Of a stretch of 64,000 nt of DNA, positions 12,431 to 24,068 are shown piece after piece (the first letter of the stretch is position 1; every line of letters starts with the position of its first letter). Both the position numbers and the translations under genes were made by a program. The stretch covers positions 62,001 through 126,000 of the forward strand of contig JAEPRB010000097.1 in NCBI GenBank assembly GCA_016758965.1, written 5' to 3'. This DNA comes from Circinella minor (taxonomy: Eukaryota; Mucoromycota; Mucoromycetes; Mucorales; Lichtheimiaceae). Below the pieces are notes generated by a model. That model saw only the letters and a list, made by a program, of their open reading frames with translations, did no database searches and was not told the origin of the DNA.

Positions 12431-13290
12431 ATGGTATGTAACCCTATAGATGAAGGATATGGATGGATGAGGGGAAAAGATGAAAGATACAACATAGATT
12501 CACCTTATACGTTAATGGATGGATAATTAAACGAATGGGATTTTTATTTATTGGATGGATTAAATACGAACGGATGGGAAAAAAAATTCATATACATTAT
12601 ATATTGAATCCATTATGAATTGACATTATGTTTCAATTTTATTTTATTATAGCCTACCAGACTCCACCACAACAGAAAGAAGCGTGGACACGTCTCTGCC
12701 GGTCACGGTCGTGTTGGTAACGTATTTAATTTATATATTATCTAGATAAGAATTCCATTTAAAATTTAATCAATTACTAAATATATTATCATAACCATAA
12801 TTATTATTATAGGCAAGCACCGCAAGCATCCCGGTGGTCGTGGTCTTGCTGGTGGTCAACATCATCACCGTATCAACATGGATAAGTACCATCCTGGTTA
12901 CTTTGGTAAGGTCGGTATGCGTCACTTCCACTTGAAGCGCAACGCTTACTGGAAGCCCATTGTCAATCTTGACAAGATCTGGACCTTGGCTGGTGAAGGT
13001 GTCCGTGAAAAGTACAAGAACACCGAAAAGGTTCCTGTCGTTGACGCTTTGGAAAATGGTTACGCTAAGGTTTTGGCCAAGGGTTCCGTCTCTCAACCCG
13101 TCATTGTTCGCACCCGTTTCGTCTCTCGTCGTGCTGAAGAAAAGATCAAGGCTGCTGGTGGTGGTAAGTTTCTTTTTTTTTTTTATATTGGATGAATCAA
13201 AATTGTTTATTATTATTATGGATTAAATGCTAAATATGTTTATTATTATTATTATTACTTTTATTACTAGCTGTCGAGCTTATCGCTTAA
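12431..13290 (+). CDS. RPL28: 60S ribosomal protein uL15 (L28/L27a)
   Basis: Structural protein of the large cytosolic ribosomal subunit. Four exons: 12431-12433 (ATG only), 12653-12716, 12813-13163, 13271-13290; 145 aa, close to the usual 148-149. The sequence starts [20 protein letters not shown], continues [20 protein letters not shown] and ends AAGG..AVELIA. The first intron begins GTATGT right after the start codon. Codon use differs sharply from the neighbours: all lysines I read are AAG, and C-ending codons (GTC, CAC, AAC, TAC) dominate, as expected for translational selection on a highly expressed gene. The spelling of the yeast symbol is by orthology only. Confidence 0.97.
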
Positions 13291-13496
13291 ATTACCTTGT
13301 TCTTACACTTCCTTACACCCTCTTTAATATAATAAAAAAAGAAGGTTTATCTACCCATCTCAAAAAAAAAAATCAGAAACAAAAAGGATATTATAAAATG
13401 TGTGTGTACGTTTATGTGTGTGTATTTGTCTGTCCATTTCACTATATATTTTTTATTATATACAACCAAAAAAAACGAAAGAAGGGAAGGGGAAGT

Positions 13497-14947
13497 TTAA
13501 TCAAGGAATTTGCAAATGGGAAGTTTATATGTATCTAGGACCCAATAACTATTATTATTTGAAATAGAGAAAAAGAAATGAGAGTCGATCAGTCAATCAA
13601 TCTAAATGTATATATATAAGCACAGTAACAACAAACTGATTAAACAACTTACCGTTGACGAACACCATCCCATACACCCTTTTCATCGGCTGTTCCAATG
13701 GGTATATCAACATATTCAGTACTTAATCCAAAATCATGTAAATCAAGTTCACTAACACGACAATAAATGTCATGGAAAAATTGATTGGTTGCACCCAAAC
13801 CATTAAACCATGTATAGATACCACCTTCATTTAAAATATTAGGAACAGCATCATGGAATGCTCGAAGATCATCATAAAATTCTATATTTGTTTTTAATAT
13901 TGATAGTGTATCATATCAGTATTTATATATCCAAAAAACCTATTATTTAGCATCTCATTAATATATATATATATATATATTTACCTCCATAAGTATCAAA
14001 AAAGATACCATCAAATGCTTGTTCTAATGTTGGTACAACATCTTGCCATCGACCAAATAAAATTGTAACACCTTCTTTCTTATCCCAACCTTGTTGCTTC
14101 ATGTATGCATAAACATCTGGATGTGCTTCAATAATAAAATGATTACGAGGTTTGTATTTTTGTAATTCCATATCAATCAAACCTAAACCAAATCCAACAT
14201 TTAATACATCCATGCCTTCACGAGGACACATGACTTTAGCATGTTCTATCATCAAAGGACCTTCCCAACCCATCATCACAGCATCATTATTTTCGTCCAA
14301 TAACTTGTTATCATCATAATGAAGTTTTTGATTTAAATAATCTTCATTAGGTGCTTCTTTCTTCTTTTTGTTATTTTCAGATCCTTCTTCTTCTTCTTCT
14401 TGGTCATCTTCATCATTTTCAAAAGTAGATTTGATTGCACGTAATAATAATTCTGCTCTTGTACCTTCTTCAACCAAAAAATTATAAATATCTAAATGAT
14501 TATTCTTCAATGCAAGTTCACCAGCTGTGACTTGATCTTTGTCTAACAAATTATATGGCTGACTTTCACGTAACAACCATTGAACAATATCCTTGTGTCC
14601 TTTTTCAGCTGCATAGTGAAGTGGGGTTCGTCCTCGTTCGTTACCATTGAAGCAAATATCAGCTCCTTCTTTTTCTAAAGTTTTGGCTTTTTCCTGTTAT
14701 TATTATTTTATGAATAAAAAAAAATAAGGGGATTTTTTTTTTTTTTTTTGTTTATTAGTTTAATGAGTCAATTAAATAAAATAAAATAAAAGGTGTCTTT
14801 TTTTTTTTTTTTTTTTACCAAATCACCAGCAATAATGGCGTTAATAAATTCAGTTCCTTTTTTAAGTTCTTCTTCCGAATATTCAATTTCGGATTCTACA
14901 GGTTCTTCTGATTTTTGTCTCTTTGGTGATCGTTGTTCTTCGGCCAT
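13497..14947 (-). CDS. RMT2: Protein arginine N5-methyltransferase, Rmt2-type, with ankyrin N-terminus
   Basis: SAM-dependent enzyme that in yeast makes delta-N-methylarginine on ribosomal protein uL11 (Rpl12). Four exons: 14947-14819, 14693-13985, 13881-13653, 13548-13497; 372 aa, near the yeast length. Ankyrin-like repeats come first (NERGRTPLHYAAEKGHKDIV, AGELALKNNHLDIYNFLVEE), then an acidic linker. The methyltransferase core follows, with GFGLGLID as SAM loop, HFIIEAHPDVY, and GIFFDTYGGEFYDDL as the catalytic/post motif. The last exon encodes RYWVLDTYKLPICKF; without it the protein would stop early at a TAA that reads through the donor, so the extra exon was chosen because it restores the family C-terminus. 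The gene is convergent with uL15, 206 bp apart. Confidence 0.94.
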
Positions 14948-15683
14948 GTTGGAGATATATGTGTCAAAAAAAAATTAATTTTTTTTTTCAGGAATAACCA
15001 GTGGCGGTGTTTATAAAAAAAAAGTTACACATTTGGAATTGTAGTTGGATATCTCAATTGATAACAAACAAACTTTTTAATTTACTGATCCTTATTTATT
15101 AGTCTTAGTATAGCATTTATCTCAACTTTATAATAATTTCATGGAATTGAATATTACACTATTTTCTACCTCTTTTCTATGCGCAATTAACTCGGAATAA
15201 AGAAACTTCGATATTATTTATCTTGTTTTTGTATATTTAATACTTGTTTTATGGTGTTAAAAGTAATATTCTCGGGTAATTTATTATAGTTTATTATACC
15301 TAGGTATGCCATCACTTTTTTTGTATTCAAACTTCTATTGTGGAGGAATACATGGTTGGATATATAAATAGAATTTAAGTCTTCTTCAATGTCAGTTGAA
15401 GAAGACATTTGATCGTAATACAATCATACTTGAGTCGTCATTTCTTTTTAATTGTTTATACTGTATTCGTTATAGATATATTAAATTTCCTTTTTCTAAT
15501 AATTTCTTCTATTGTATTGTTAGGATTCTTATTTAATCCTAGCGGTATATATGTGTATGCACAGTTGCATTGTTATTGTTATGTACACACAGGCCAGTTG
15601 ATTAAATTTCATTCCTAAAAATTAAACACTTTTGCATATTCTCTCCGCATTACATAGTTTTCTTTTTTTTGCTGCCGTTTATC
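14948..15683. other. Divergent promoter region, RMT2 / coiled-coil gene
   Basis: A 736-bp AT-rich interval between the starts at 14947 (minus) and 15684 (plus). Open frames at 15214-15423 and 15409-15618 have no family resemblance or splice continuity and are taken as chance. A tract of T residues precedes the start at 15684. Confidence 0.5.
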
Positions 15684-16417
15684 ATGGCTCACTTTACTGC
15701 ACAACCGATTACTGAAGGTTATTATTCCATTTCCTAACATTTCACAATACTTAATTTTTTTTTCTCTTTTTTTTCTGTTCATTACCTTTAATATACTCTA
15801 CATAAGTATTTTATATTGAAATACTAATCAGTTTTTTTTTTGGGGGGGACGAGAAACAATTAGATTTAGCAAAGTTAAACAATGCCATCTTTGAAACAGC
15901 TCAAGACAATTTAAAACGCGATTTAACTGAATTCGTACAAGTGTTTGAAAATTCCAATCACGTTAAAGAAGATACCTTGGCAGCAAGTTATGTACAACTT
16001 ACAAACTGCAGTCAGAGTTTACAAGCTGCGAAAACCCGAAAGGATGATTTACAAAGCATAATAAACCAAGGTATATTTACTACACTTATTTTATTACAGT
16101 TACTATTACAATTCATAGAATTATATTAAAAGTTTGGATGGACGGATGATTTGTACGTTATTCTATTAGGGAACAAAACACAAGAGGAAATGAACACATT
16201 ATCAACAATACTTGAAGATATTAAAAATGCTCAAGAAACAAGAACTCCTCCCTTTTCAAAGGAAAGAGCAGAGTTTCTTAAACAGTTAGAAATGGAACGA
16301 CAAGAGCAATTAAAAGAGTTACGGAGGCAGCAAGATAAAATTGAGGAACATTATGCTAAAAAGACACGAGAATCTACTTATCGTAATTTAGTAGGTTCAT
16401 CATTCTTTTATTCATAA
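15684..16417 (+). CDS. Small coiled-coil protein, possibly BLOC-1 subunit 5 (Muted)-like
   Basis: Three exons: 15684-15717, 15864-16070, 16170-16417; 162 aa, phase kept. The protein is hydrophilic and almost entirely helical. An N-terminal part (about 1-60) is followed by heptad-rich stretches (SYVQLTNCSQSLQAAKTRK; about 70-80) and a strongly charged coiled coil (RAEFLKQLEMERQEQLKELR) near residues 113-145. The order of segments and the RAE..EE/EK..L/..E pattern at the end resemble BLOC1S5 of the endolysosomal BLOC-1 complex, but length and low complexity make this only a guess. Other coiled-coil complex subunits are equally possible. The first intron donor is GTTATT, a non-preferred form. 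The gene is real by spliced coding continuity; the function is unassigned. Confidence 0.75.
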
Positions 16418-17830
16418 GAGATCCAGGAATCTTTGTTTCATCACTTTGTTGTTTCAAGATATATACATATCGTCACCTATATATAAAAAAAAGGGGGTTA
16501 GGGTAGAATAAAGAAGGAAGAGAGAGTATTATCGTACTGTGTATATATAACGTTTTTGTTTGTGATTCAAGTATTTGAATGTTGGTAGTTAGTTAGTAGT
16601 CATAATGTAATCTTTTCTCTATACCCTTGTAAACCCCATTTTTTTTGCCCATTTTTCTCGAATTCTTCTATACATTCTTTCTTCGCTATAATTTAATTAT
16701 TAAAACGCACAAAGGATCGAAGGATCTGATTTTTTTTATTGCATGTTGCTGTAAACACTAGCTCTTCAATATTGGGACGTTGATTTGCATAAAAAAAAGG
16801 ATTATCGTATATTTTGTATATGCGGCAGTTTGTTGCGTTAGCGATGACGTTGTTGTCATAATAGCGATAAATAATTGTTGCTATGGGGATATATTCCATA
16901 ATACACTATTTTATACATAAAAAACATTGTATCATGCTTTTGTGTTTGTATTTGTATACACATACATATACTACACTTACACTTACTAATATCAATAATA
17001 TGAAATCTGTTAAGTTTATGTAGTAGGATTTTTCGTCAGTTCATGGTGTTCTCGAAAACATTATTACTGGTGAGCCTATCCCTTTATGCATGGTAAGTTA
17101 AATAAGATAGAAAATTAGGCAATAATATTGTAAACCGGAAACCATTTGTCCAATAATTTTGATAGTGTATGTTTTTTTTTATTCTCTACGTATACTAGGA
17201 AAATAAATCTTTCTTGTGACTATACTACGTATTGGTTTCACAAATGTTACATGTGGACTGTTGTGTATAAGAAAGTAATGTGAAAGTCGAGTAGTTAAAA
17301 GCTTCTTTACTGAACGACATACAGATAATGAACGCCAGCTGATATGTCTTTGAATAGTTTATGATATATATATATGTACCTCCTACATATTGTATATACC
17401 AAGGATCAAATGTCTATCAAAAGCTGTTGTAGATGATTATACTTACATACGTATATTTACCCTCATCGACGTTTCGACATATACTCCTGCTTTCTCCTTC
17501 TTGATTTATATGCTAAAAATACTTCTCAGTCTCCGTTATTATGACGAATGAACCTTTGAGCTTTTTATTCTCTTAATTATTCTTCTTTCTAATATTTGCT
17601 TACTGCATGACTGGTATATATATATAAAAAGTTTTAATTTATTGATGTTTTATTATAAAATAAGAAAAGCAAAGATAAGAAAATAATTTATTTTGAAGGG
17701 AAATACGTATATTTTATATAATAATTAAAATAAGAAGATACTGTTTGTATTGCTAGTACGTTTAAGAAAAAAATGTGGGGAATACGTACGTATAAAGAAG
17801 AGATTTTTTTTTCTTAAATGCTGGATCCAT
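16418..17830. other. Convergent spacer, no gene seen
   Basis: 1.4 kb between two facing stop codons. AT-rich with short TA repeats (for example 17366-17378). No spliced frame, RNA gene or repeat family is recognised; it must contain two 3' UTRs. Confidence 0.5.
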
Positions 17831-18670
17831 TTATGCAATAGCTTCTCTTTGAGATCTTTTACTACTAAATAATATTTGAGCAGCAGGGGGATGAACATTT
17901 TCTTTTCCATAGAATGGCGTAGCAGTTGAACTCTTAGAATACTTTCGTCGACGTTCTAAAAGTTTATTATTTCGTTCTTCATCATATTCTTCTTCTTTAT
18001 CTTCATCATCATCGTCTCTATTATTTTCACGCTCTTTTCGACTTGCTTCTTCAAACATGATAAACCATTGATTAGGTAAAATTTGACCCACACTAGCACC
18101 AAGGGAGTACCAAAAATCAACCAATGGATTATATGCTTCATCAAAAGCAGGAAACGCCAAAAAGTCACCATCTAGATATCTATTTGATGTGTTTTTTTTT
18201 AAAAAAAAAAAAATTAACTAGGAGAAAGGTCTTTATTCTTGAATTAAATTACCTTGCTTCTAACCATCGTAAAACACCATCTTCTTGATAGCCTATGATA
18301 AATACGTAAAAGAAAGCTCGTGTAAGATATCAGAATACGTATATATAAACTTCTTTTTTTTTTTTTTTTTGGTAAATAATAACCATAACATGTAATATTT
18401 ACGTAAAATAGAAAATGTAAAAAGTTCCTCCTTTACACCTAAACAAAAGTAGTAGAATAAGTAATAATTCGAGGGTTTCAAAAACCATATCAACTATAAT
18501 AACAATTTTATTATTGTTTGACCAAGAACTATATGAATACCTTCAAAAATTGAAATATGAGCGCCTGAAGATACTTGTAAAAGATAACTTTGACCTTCTA
18601 CAAGTCCTTCTGGAGGAACTTTGATTGATATATCTTTGTTTGTTTTTTTAACACGTATCCAAGGTGACAT
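17831..18670 (-). CDS. Uncharacterised 172-aa protein with KEN motif
   Basis: Three exons: 18670-18541, 18292-18253, 18179-17831; 172 aa with phase kept. An in-frame ATG at 18688 would add six residues; 18670 was chosen because MSPWIRVKK begins the ordered part, but either is possible. Residues 1 to about 110 look like a compact beta-rich domain (IKVPPEGLVEGQSYLLQVSS, GAHISIFEGYQEDGVLRWLE, DFWYSLGASVGQILPNQW). Then come an acidic D/E-rich segment and a basic tail containing KENVHPP, which matches a KEN-type APC/C degron. No signal peptide or membrane segment. I do not recognise the family; the degron reading is inference from a three-residue motif. Confidence 0.8.
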
Positions 18671-19717
18671 TTTTAAGATGGAGAACAAAGATAGAAAAAC
18701 TATTTATATTGTATATGTATATATATAAAAAAAAACAAGTGAGAAAAGAAAATTTAATAAAAAAAATTATATAATAGAAATGGGACAACAATAATTTTAC
18801 GTAGAACTAAAAAAAGAAAAAAGAAAAAAAAACGCAAAGATGATCCCTCCTTCTCTTTAAGCCCCTCAAAAGAAAAAAAAAGAGTAAAAAAGGATATAAA
18901 ACTCCTTATATATATATATATATATATATGCAAAGATGTGCGTAGAAAGGGGGAAATGTATCACTCTCACAAGTCATAACATAAACAACGCGATTTAAGC
19001 TAGACAAAAGAGCTTGTTATACGCCCTATTTTATAAAATGATTCCTTATTAATCCTATTTCTAAATAAGAATATTTTGTATAAATAATACATAACATTGG
19101 TGTGACTATAAATAAATGCAAATCAACACATCATTTTAACCATTATGATCTCAACCCCTCTCTATGTTATATTTACTTATTTTTGTATACGTAGTAACCA
19201 GAAAAAGTTTATTTGTTTATCTTTTATTTACTTGGGTGATATCTTTATCATTGCCACAAATTTTTGAAGAAGAAAAAAAAAAGTCGCCGAATGAGGAAAG
19301 ACATAATATTACATTAGCAAAAAAAAAAAACATTTATTTATTTATCTTATACGCTTTTCTAAATTTGTTATACTATTAAGTAAATATAAATATAAATGAT
19401 AAAAATAATAATACAGTGTTACTTTGCAAATACATACAATACAATACAATAGTATATATATATATACGCCTCCGACTTCAATAAAAAGACGGTTCCTCCT
19501 CCTCTTGTTTCTGTGTGGTTGATGTCTTTTTGAACAAGCTTTAAAATAAAGTTCTTAAACAGCGTATGTCAAATCTTATATAAATAAATAAGCATCTATA
19601 CATATTATTTTTTTGTCACTATATTTTATGCATATTGAATTTATTTTTTCCTTCCTCCATTAAACATTGTTTTTTTTTTCATTAAATGTGTATAGTTATA
19701 ATTGTCTTTTTCCTATC
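18671..19717. other. Divergent intergenic region
   Basis: About 1 kb between the start of the 172-aa gene (minus) and the AN1 protein (plus). It contains a TA repeat at 18908-18930, purine-rich A-runs at 18806-18900 and no supported gene. An open frame at 19164-19379 is hydrophobic, A-run rich and lacks any resemblance, so it was not called. Confidence 0.5.
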
Positions 19718-20026
19718 ATGCCAACGACAGATATCAACCCTTCTAAAGAAAATCCTCGTTCTAAAAATGATAAAAGCCACCAACAAGTTGAACCAAACAA
19801 TACTAGGTCTCAAAATAAAATAAAAAATCGATGTACATATAATAATTGTACTGGTAGAGTGGTTAAGATTATTGGTGAATGTCGATATTGTGATTCCAAA
19901 TATTGTGGGCGTCATCGTTTGCCCGAATCTCATTCATGTAATAATATAACAAGTTGTAGACAAGATGCCTATGAGAAAAATACATCCAAATTACTTAGAG
20001 AACGTTGTGTTGCTAGCAAAGTATAA
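19718..20026 (+). CDS. AN1-type zinc finger protein
   Basis: Single exon of 102 aa. The start at 19718 follows a pyrimidine-rich leader; an upstream in-frame ATG at 19667 would add a hydrophobic 17-residue leader (MFFFSLNVYSYN) and is less likely. After a polar N-terminus the AN1 finger is complete: C-x4-C-x9-C-x2-C-x4-C-x2-H-x5-H-x-C, in RCTYNNCTGRVVKIIGECRY then CDSKYCGRHRLPESHSC. AN1 fingers occur in stress proteins that bind the proteasome, ubiquitin or Cdc48. This one is small and most like yeast Tmc1-type proteins, though it lacks an obvious ubiquitin-like domain. The gene faces the DPP gene, 260 bp away. Confidence 0.88.
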   Translation: MPTTDINPSKENPRSKNDKSHQQVEPNNTRSQNKIKNRCTYNNCTGRVVKIIGECRYCDSKYCGRHRLPESHSCNNITSCRQDAYEKNTSKLLRERCVASKV

Positions 20027-20286
20027 TGTAATTAATAACAATTAATAAAGAAATCAATAAAGTATAAATAATAATAATAATAATAGTGGGATTGAAAAAA
20101 AATGAAGGGAGTTTTTTTAGTGTTGTACGTGTAAATAATACTTTTTTCTTTTCCAATAAAAAAAAGCAGACTATGGATATATAATTTACAAATGAGTCGA
20201 TGTTGGTGTTGCTGTGTGAAAAAAGTGTATACATTTACATGTACTTATATATATTATGTGTGAATGATTATTTAAATATAAAATTA

Positions 20287-23200
20287 CTAAAGATAATTGA
20301 TAAGCCAAAAAAACATGAGTGTTTCAAAATGTTCGTTTACACTGGCATGTCGAAGACCATGTTTCTCAGTAGGATATACTTGGAGATAATGTGGTTTGTT
20401 ACATTTAACTAGCTGGGATACCAGCATTTCTGTATTTGTAAAATGTACATTTTCATCAATTAATCCATGAGCAATTAATAATCGATGTTCACTATAATGA
20501 TAAACACAATAACAGAGAATGCATTAATAAATAAAAATATATCATCATCCATAAAAAGAAAGAAATAGAGAGAAAATAAATTTTACCCATCTGGAAATTG
20601 GTTTGCCATATTCACCACACTACCAGCTTGGTATCCTTCAGGATTCGACATTGGGGTACCCATATATCTTTCCGTATACGCTGAATCATATAATTTCCAA
20701 TCAGTTACTGGTGCTCCAGCAATTGCAATTTTAAATATATCAGGACGTTGAGCGAGTCCAATTAAGCTTAAATAACCACCATAAGACCAGCCATTGATAG
20801 CTACTCGATGAATATCCACTACACTTGTTAATGTACCATCATGTGTTGGTTCCGCTCCAATTTTAGCATCACAGACATATTGTAAGCCAGCAATTTGATC
20901 TTCAATTTCTACCGAACCGAGCCGATATTTTAAATGGGACTCAAATTTCAACCCACGATCACTTGATCCTCTTCCATCAATAACAACCACAGCAAATCCA
21001 AAATAGACAGACATCAAATAACGCTGTAACCGTGGTAACCGAAAATCATTCGAAACTAATTGACTCTTTGGGCCCCCATATATATACAAAATTGTTGGAT
21101 AACTTGCACCAGGTTGATAAAATCGTGGTTTATATAAATATCCATATAGTTTGACACCTGTGATATATATTATTATATAGTTGATTTAATAATAATAAAA
21201 AAAAATTACTCATCTTTCGATCAAAAAAATATAGTTATATTTAGTGCATCAAAATAACAATTTTCTTACCATCCGAATGAATAAAATTAAATATTTCACC
21301 CGCTGGTACAGTTTGAGTTTCTAAATCAAAAGATTCAATTGTATTGCTTTTTAATGTAGAATGTAAATATTCTATTCCATCCGATTTATAATATTGTAAA
21401 TTGTCTTCACTGGAAGCTGCCGCAGTTCTATTAGCATTATTATTATTATTATTAATTGTAGGTGTTGCATAAACGTATGTTTGTTGTGGTGGTGATGTCG
21501 ATAACATGGATGTTGAAAATTGTCTATCTATTGTTGTATCATCAAAACTTCCCGATCGGTTCTTTTCCATCATATCATTACTAAGATCGATTTCATCGTT
21601 ACAACGTGATATAGGTATTAATAAATTAACTTGATTTTCTGATACCCTTGGTAATACGAAAAAATCTCCTTCTAGTCTATTATCATCATCATCATATCCT
21701 TGTTGTCTTATATTATAATATTCTACTCGTCGAAGTGTAATACTAGGGGTATGATGTAAACTTGAAAAATAATCAATAAAAGCATTTGCTTTAGTATCTA
21801 TCGTAACATTATGACTAAAGCCCAGCTCTGTCAGTCGAATAATAGTAGGAGTAGTAGTTGAGTTTATTTCTGTTGTTGTTAACGTTGCTGCTGGATGATA
21901 AGATACTGCATAAAAATGAGTTTCGACAGGTATATCTTTTTTGGCTTTAAAATATACTAGTTGATGGACTTCATCCACATCAATAGAATTATCTGTTAAT
22001 CCCCATTCGCCTCCCGTCAATTGTTTACAATGTAATTGAAAATTGAATTCAACGTTCCGTGGTTTTTGGACATAATAAAGATGTCGAAATCCAGATATTT
22101 CGGAACTCCATATAAATTCTGTACAATTCGGTGATGAAGTATTATATAAAAAATAATAAGCATCGGATATATTGATCCAGATATCCGATTGTTCTTCCCA
22201 TAATGTTTCAAATTGTGTTGGTTTTGGATCTCGTTTATATTTATCAATAGAAACAAATTGATCACATTTTATTCGTATAACAGCCGTTTTTTGTTGATCT
22301 CTGGATAATATCTGCGCCCAAACACTAATAAATAATAGTAATAATAAAAATAATTCCGTTGTTATTATCATCTTCATTATCTATCAGAATACCATACTTC
22401 CATACTTCCATATATATTTACCTTTGACCATCAGGAAGCCATCCAAATCGTACCAAATATTCAGCCCATGGGAATCGTTCATTAATAGATCCGCCCCATA
22501 ATCGTTTCCGTATCACTGTTGTTGCAAATCCTTGTTCAACTGTATCAAAGTAAACAATTTGCATATCACTGACTGTATTAGACCTTCCCGCACGTGGATA
22601 TCGAACGGGCGACCCTGGAGAGGATACTGTCGTAGACGACGCTGTTTGTGATTTTGTAATCATCACCACATCCACTTGTTCCTCTGAAGTTTCAAGATAT
22701 AAAATTCTATTCATTTTTGAATTTTCATCATCTGTAGGTGGTCCCCAATAATATCCTGTATACCTTTGAAATTCTTCCTACAACAAAAATTATTGAATAG
22801 AAAAAATAAATAAATAATAATTATCAGATTATCAGACCAAAAAAAAAAAGAGTTTTTTATTTTTATTTTTCTCCCCTCTCCCCCAAGTTAGTGCTCTTCT
22901 AGTTTTATTGTTTATTACCTGCATAACATATTCCGCAGTACCACAACTTAATGTAGGATCTTCAGTTTGAAATGAACATGTAGTCAACTGTACTTCATAT
23001 CCATTAGGTGTTACCACCCAAATATCTCGATTACGAATAAATGCGATAAGATTATTGTTACCAAGTTTTGGATCACTTCGAATAGGTAGATGGTGTTGCT
23101 GTTGATGTTTTGATGATTGGTTTTTTGATAAAGATGGATAGATTGACATTTCAGTATGTGGTGAAGGTGGAGATTCAGATTGATGAGCCGATTGTAATAA

Positions 23201-24068
23201 AAAAATAGTTGAATCATGTTTTGCTTTTTGCTGTTGTTCAATATAGGGTATAAGTGAAGAAATCTAAAAGAAATTGCGTAGAAACAATTTTTATCCCACT
23301 TGATCAATTAATCACATTATCTTTTAATTTGCATAATTGATAAAAATTCATTATGCGGGATAAACTTACACGTCCTACATCACCAAGATAAACACCTCCA
23401 TTAAATGAAAATAAAACGTGATTTTCAACCATTTGATATTGTGAAATCCCTTGAATTGGATATAAGTTATTATTTGTCGTATCACCCATATCTGAAGTTG
23501 AAGAAGAAGGAGAAAATAAATCGGTGTCATTTACTTCATGATGATCTGAGAAAATAGTAGCAGTAGTATATTGTGTAAATACAGGTGACCATTCAGCTAC
23601 AGGAAATTTTGATAACCACGTCAAATATGGGTGTTCATTCAACGATGCTAAAAAAAATGTTTTACGCGTTTAGTTTCTTTATATATATATATATATATAT
23701 AAATAAACAAAAAGTCTTATATATTAACTCTTTATTCCCTCCATTCTTCTCTCTCTTTCTCTTTATATATATATATATATATATGTTTTGTTTTGCTACT
23801 TACGTAACTGTCCTGGTTGTTCTGAAGACTCTTCAACAGCTAAAGTATCAACAGTAGCACCATAGTCAGCTTCATATAAAGTTAAATATCGACTCATCGA
23901 CCCATCAACATTTTGATTATTGGATAAAAAATAAACCCTTTCATTAACAGGATCAAAAGAAAAGTCTTTGATCGTCGTTAAAGCATGAAAAGGAAATGCA
24001 GCTTGAGCCCTGGTTCTAAAAGATCTCACTTGGCTTCGAATCTGATCCCAAGTATAACCTTTGGACAT
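20287..24068 (-). CDS. Cytosolic dipeptidyl peptidase, DPP8/DPP9-like (S9B family)
   Basis: Prolyl dipeptidase that cleaves X-Pro dipeptides from peptide N-termini. Seven exons: 24068-23804, 23647-23370, 23263-22919, 22777-22422, 22324-21270, 21157-20587, 20491-20287; 1024 aa, phase kept. A beta-propeller part is followed by an alpha/beta hydrolase. Catalytic residues are all present: Ser891 in NGWSYGG, Asp969 in HGLIDENVHF, His1001 in YPTEKHGLRH. The two substrate-anchoring glutamates are in QEEFQRYTGYYWGP (E297/E298). The N-terminus (MSKGYTWDQIRSQVRSFRTR) has no signal peptide or membrane anchor, and the DENVHF..T..LVSQL end matches DPP8/9 better than DPP4, Ste13 or DPPV. It is longer than the usual 860-880 aa because of Ser/Thr/Asn/Gln-rich inserts in exons 3 and 5. 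N-glycosylation would not be expected. Confidence 0.94.

Noticed and set aside
12281..12526. 81-codon open frame upstream of uL15
   Set aside because: It overlaps the uL15 start codon and first intron, has no resemblance and begins in an A-run.
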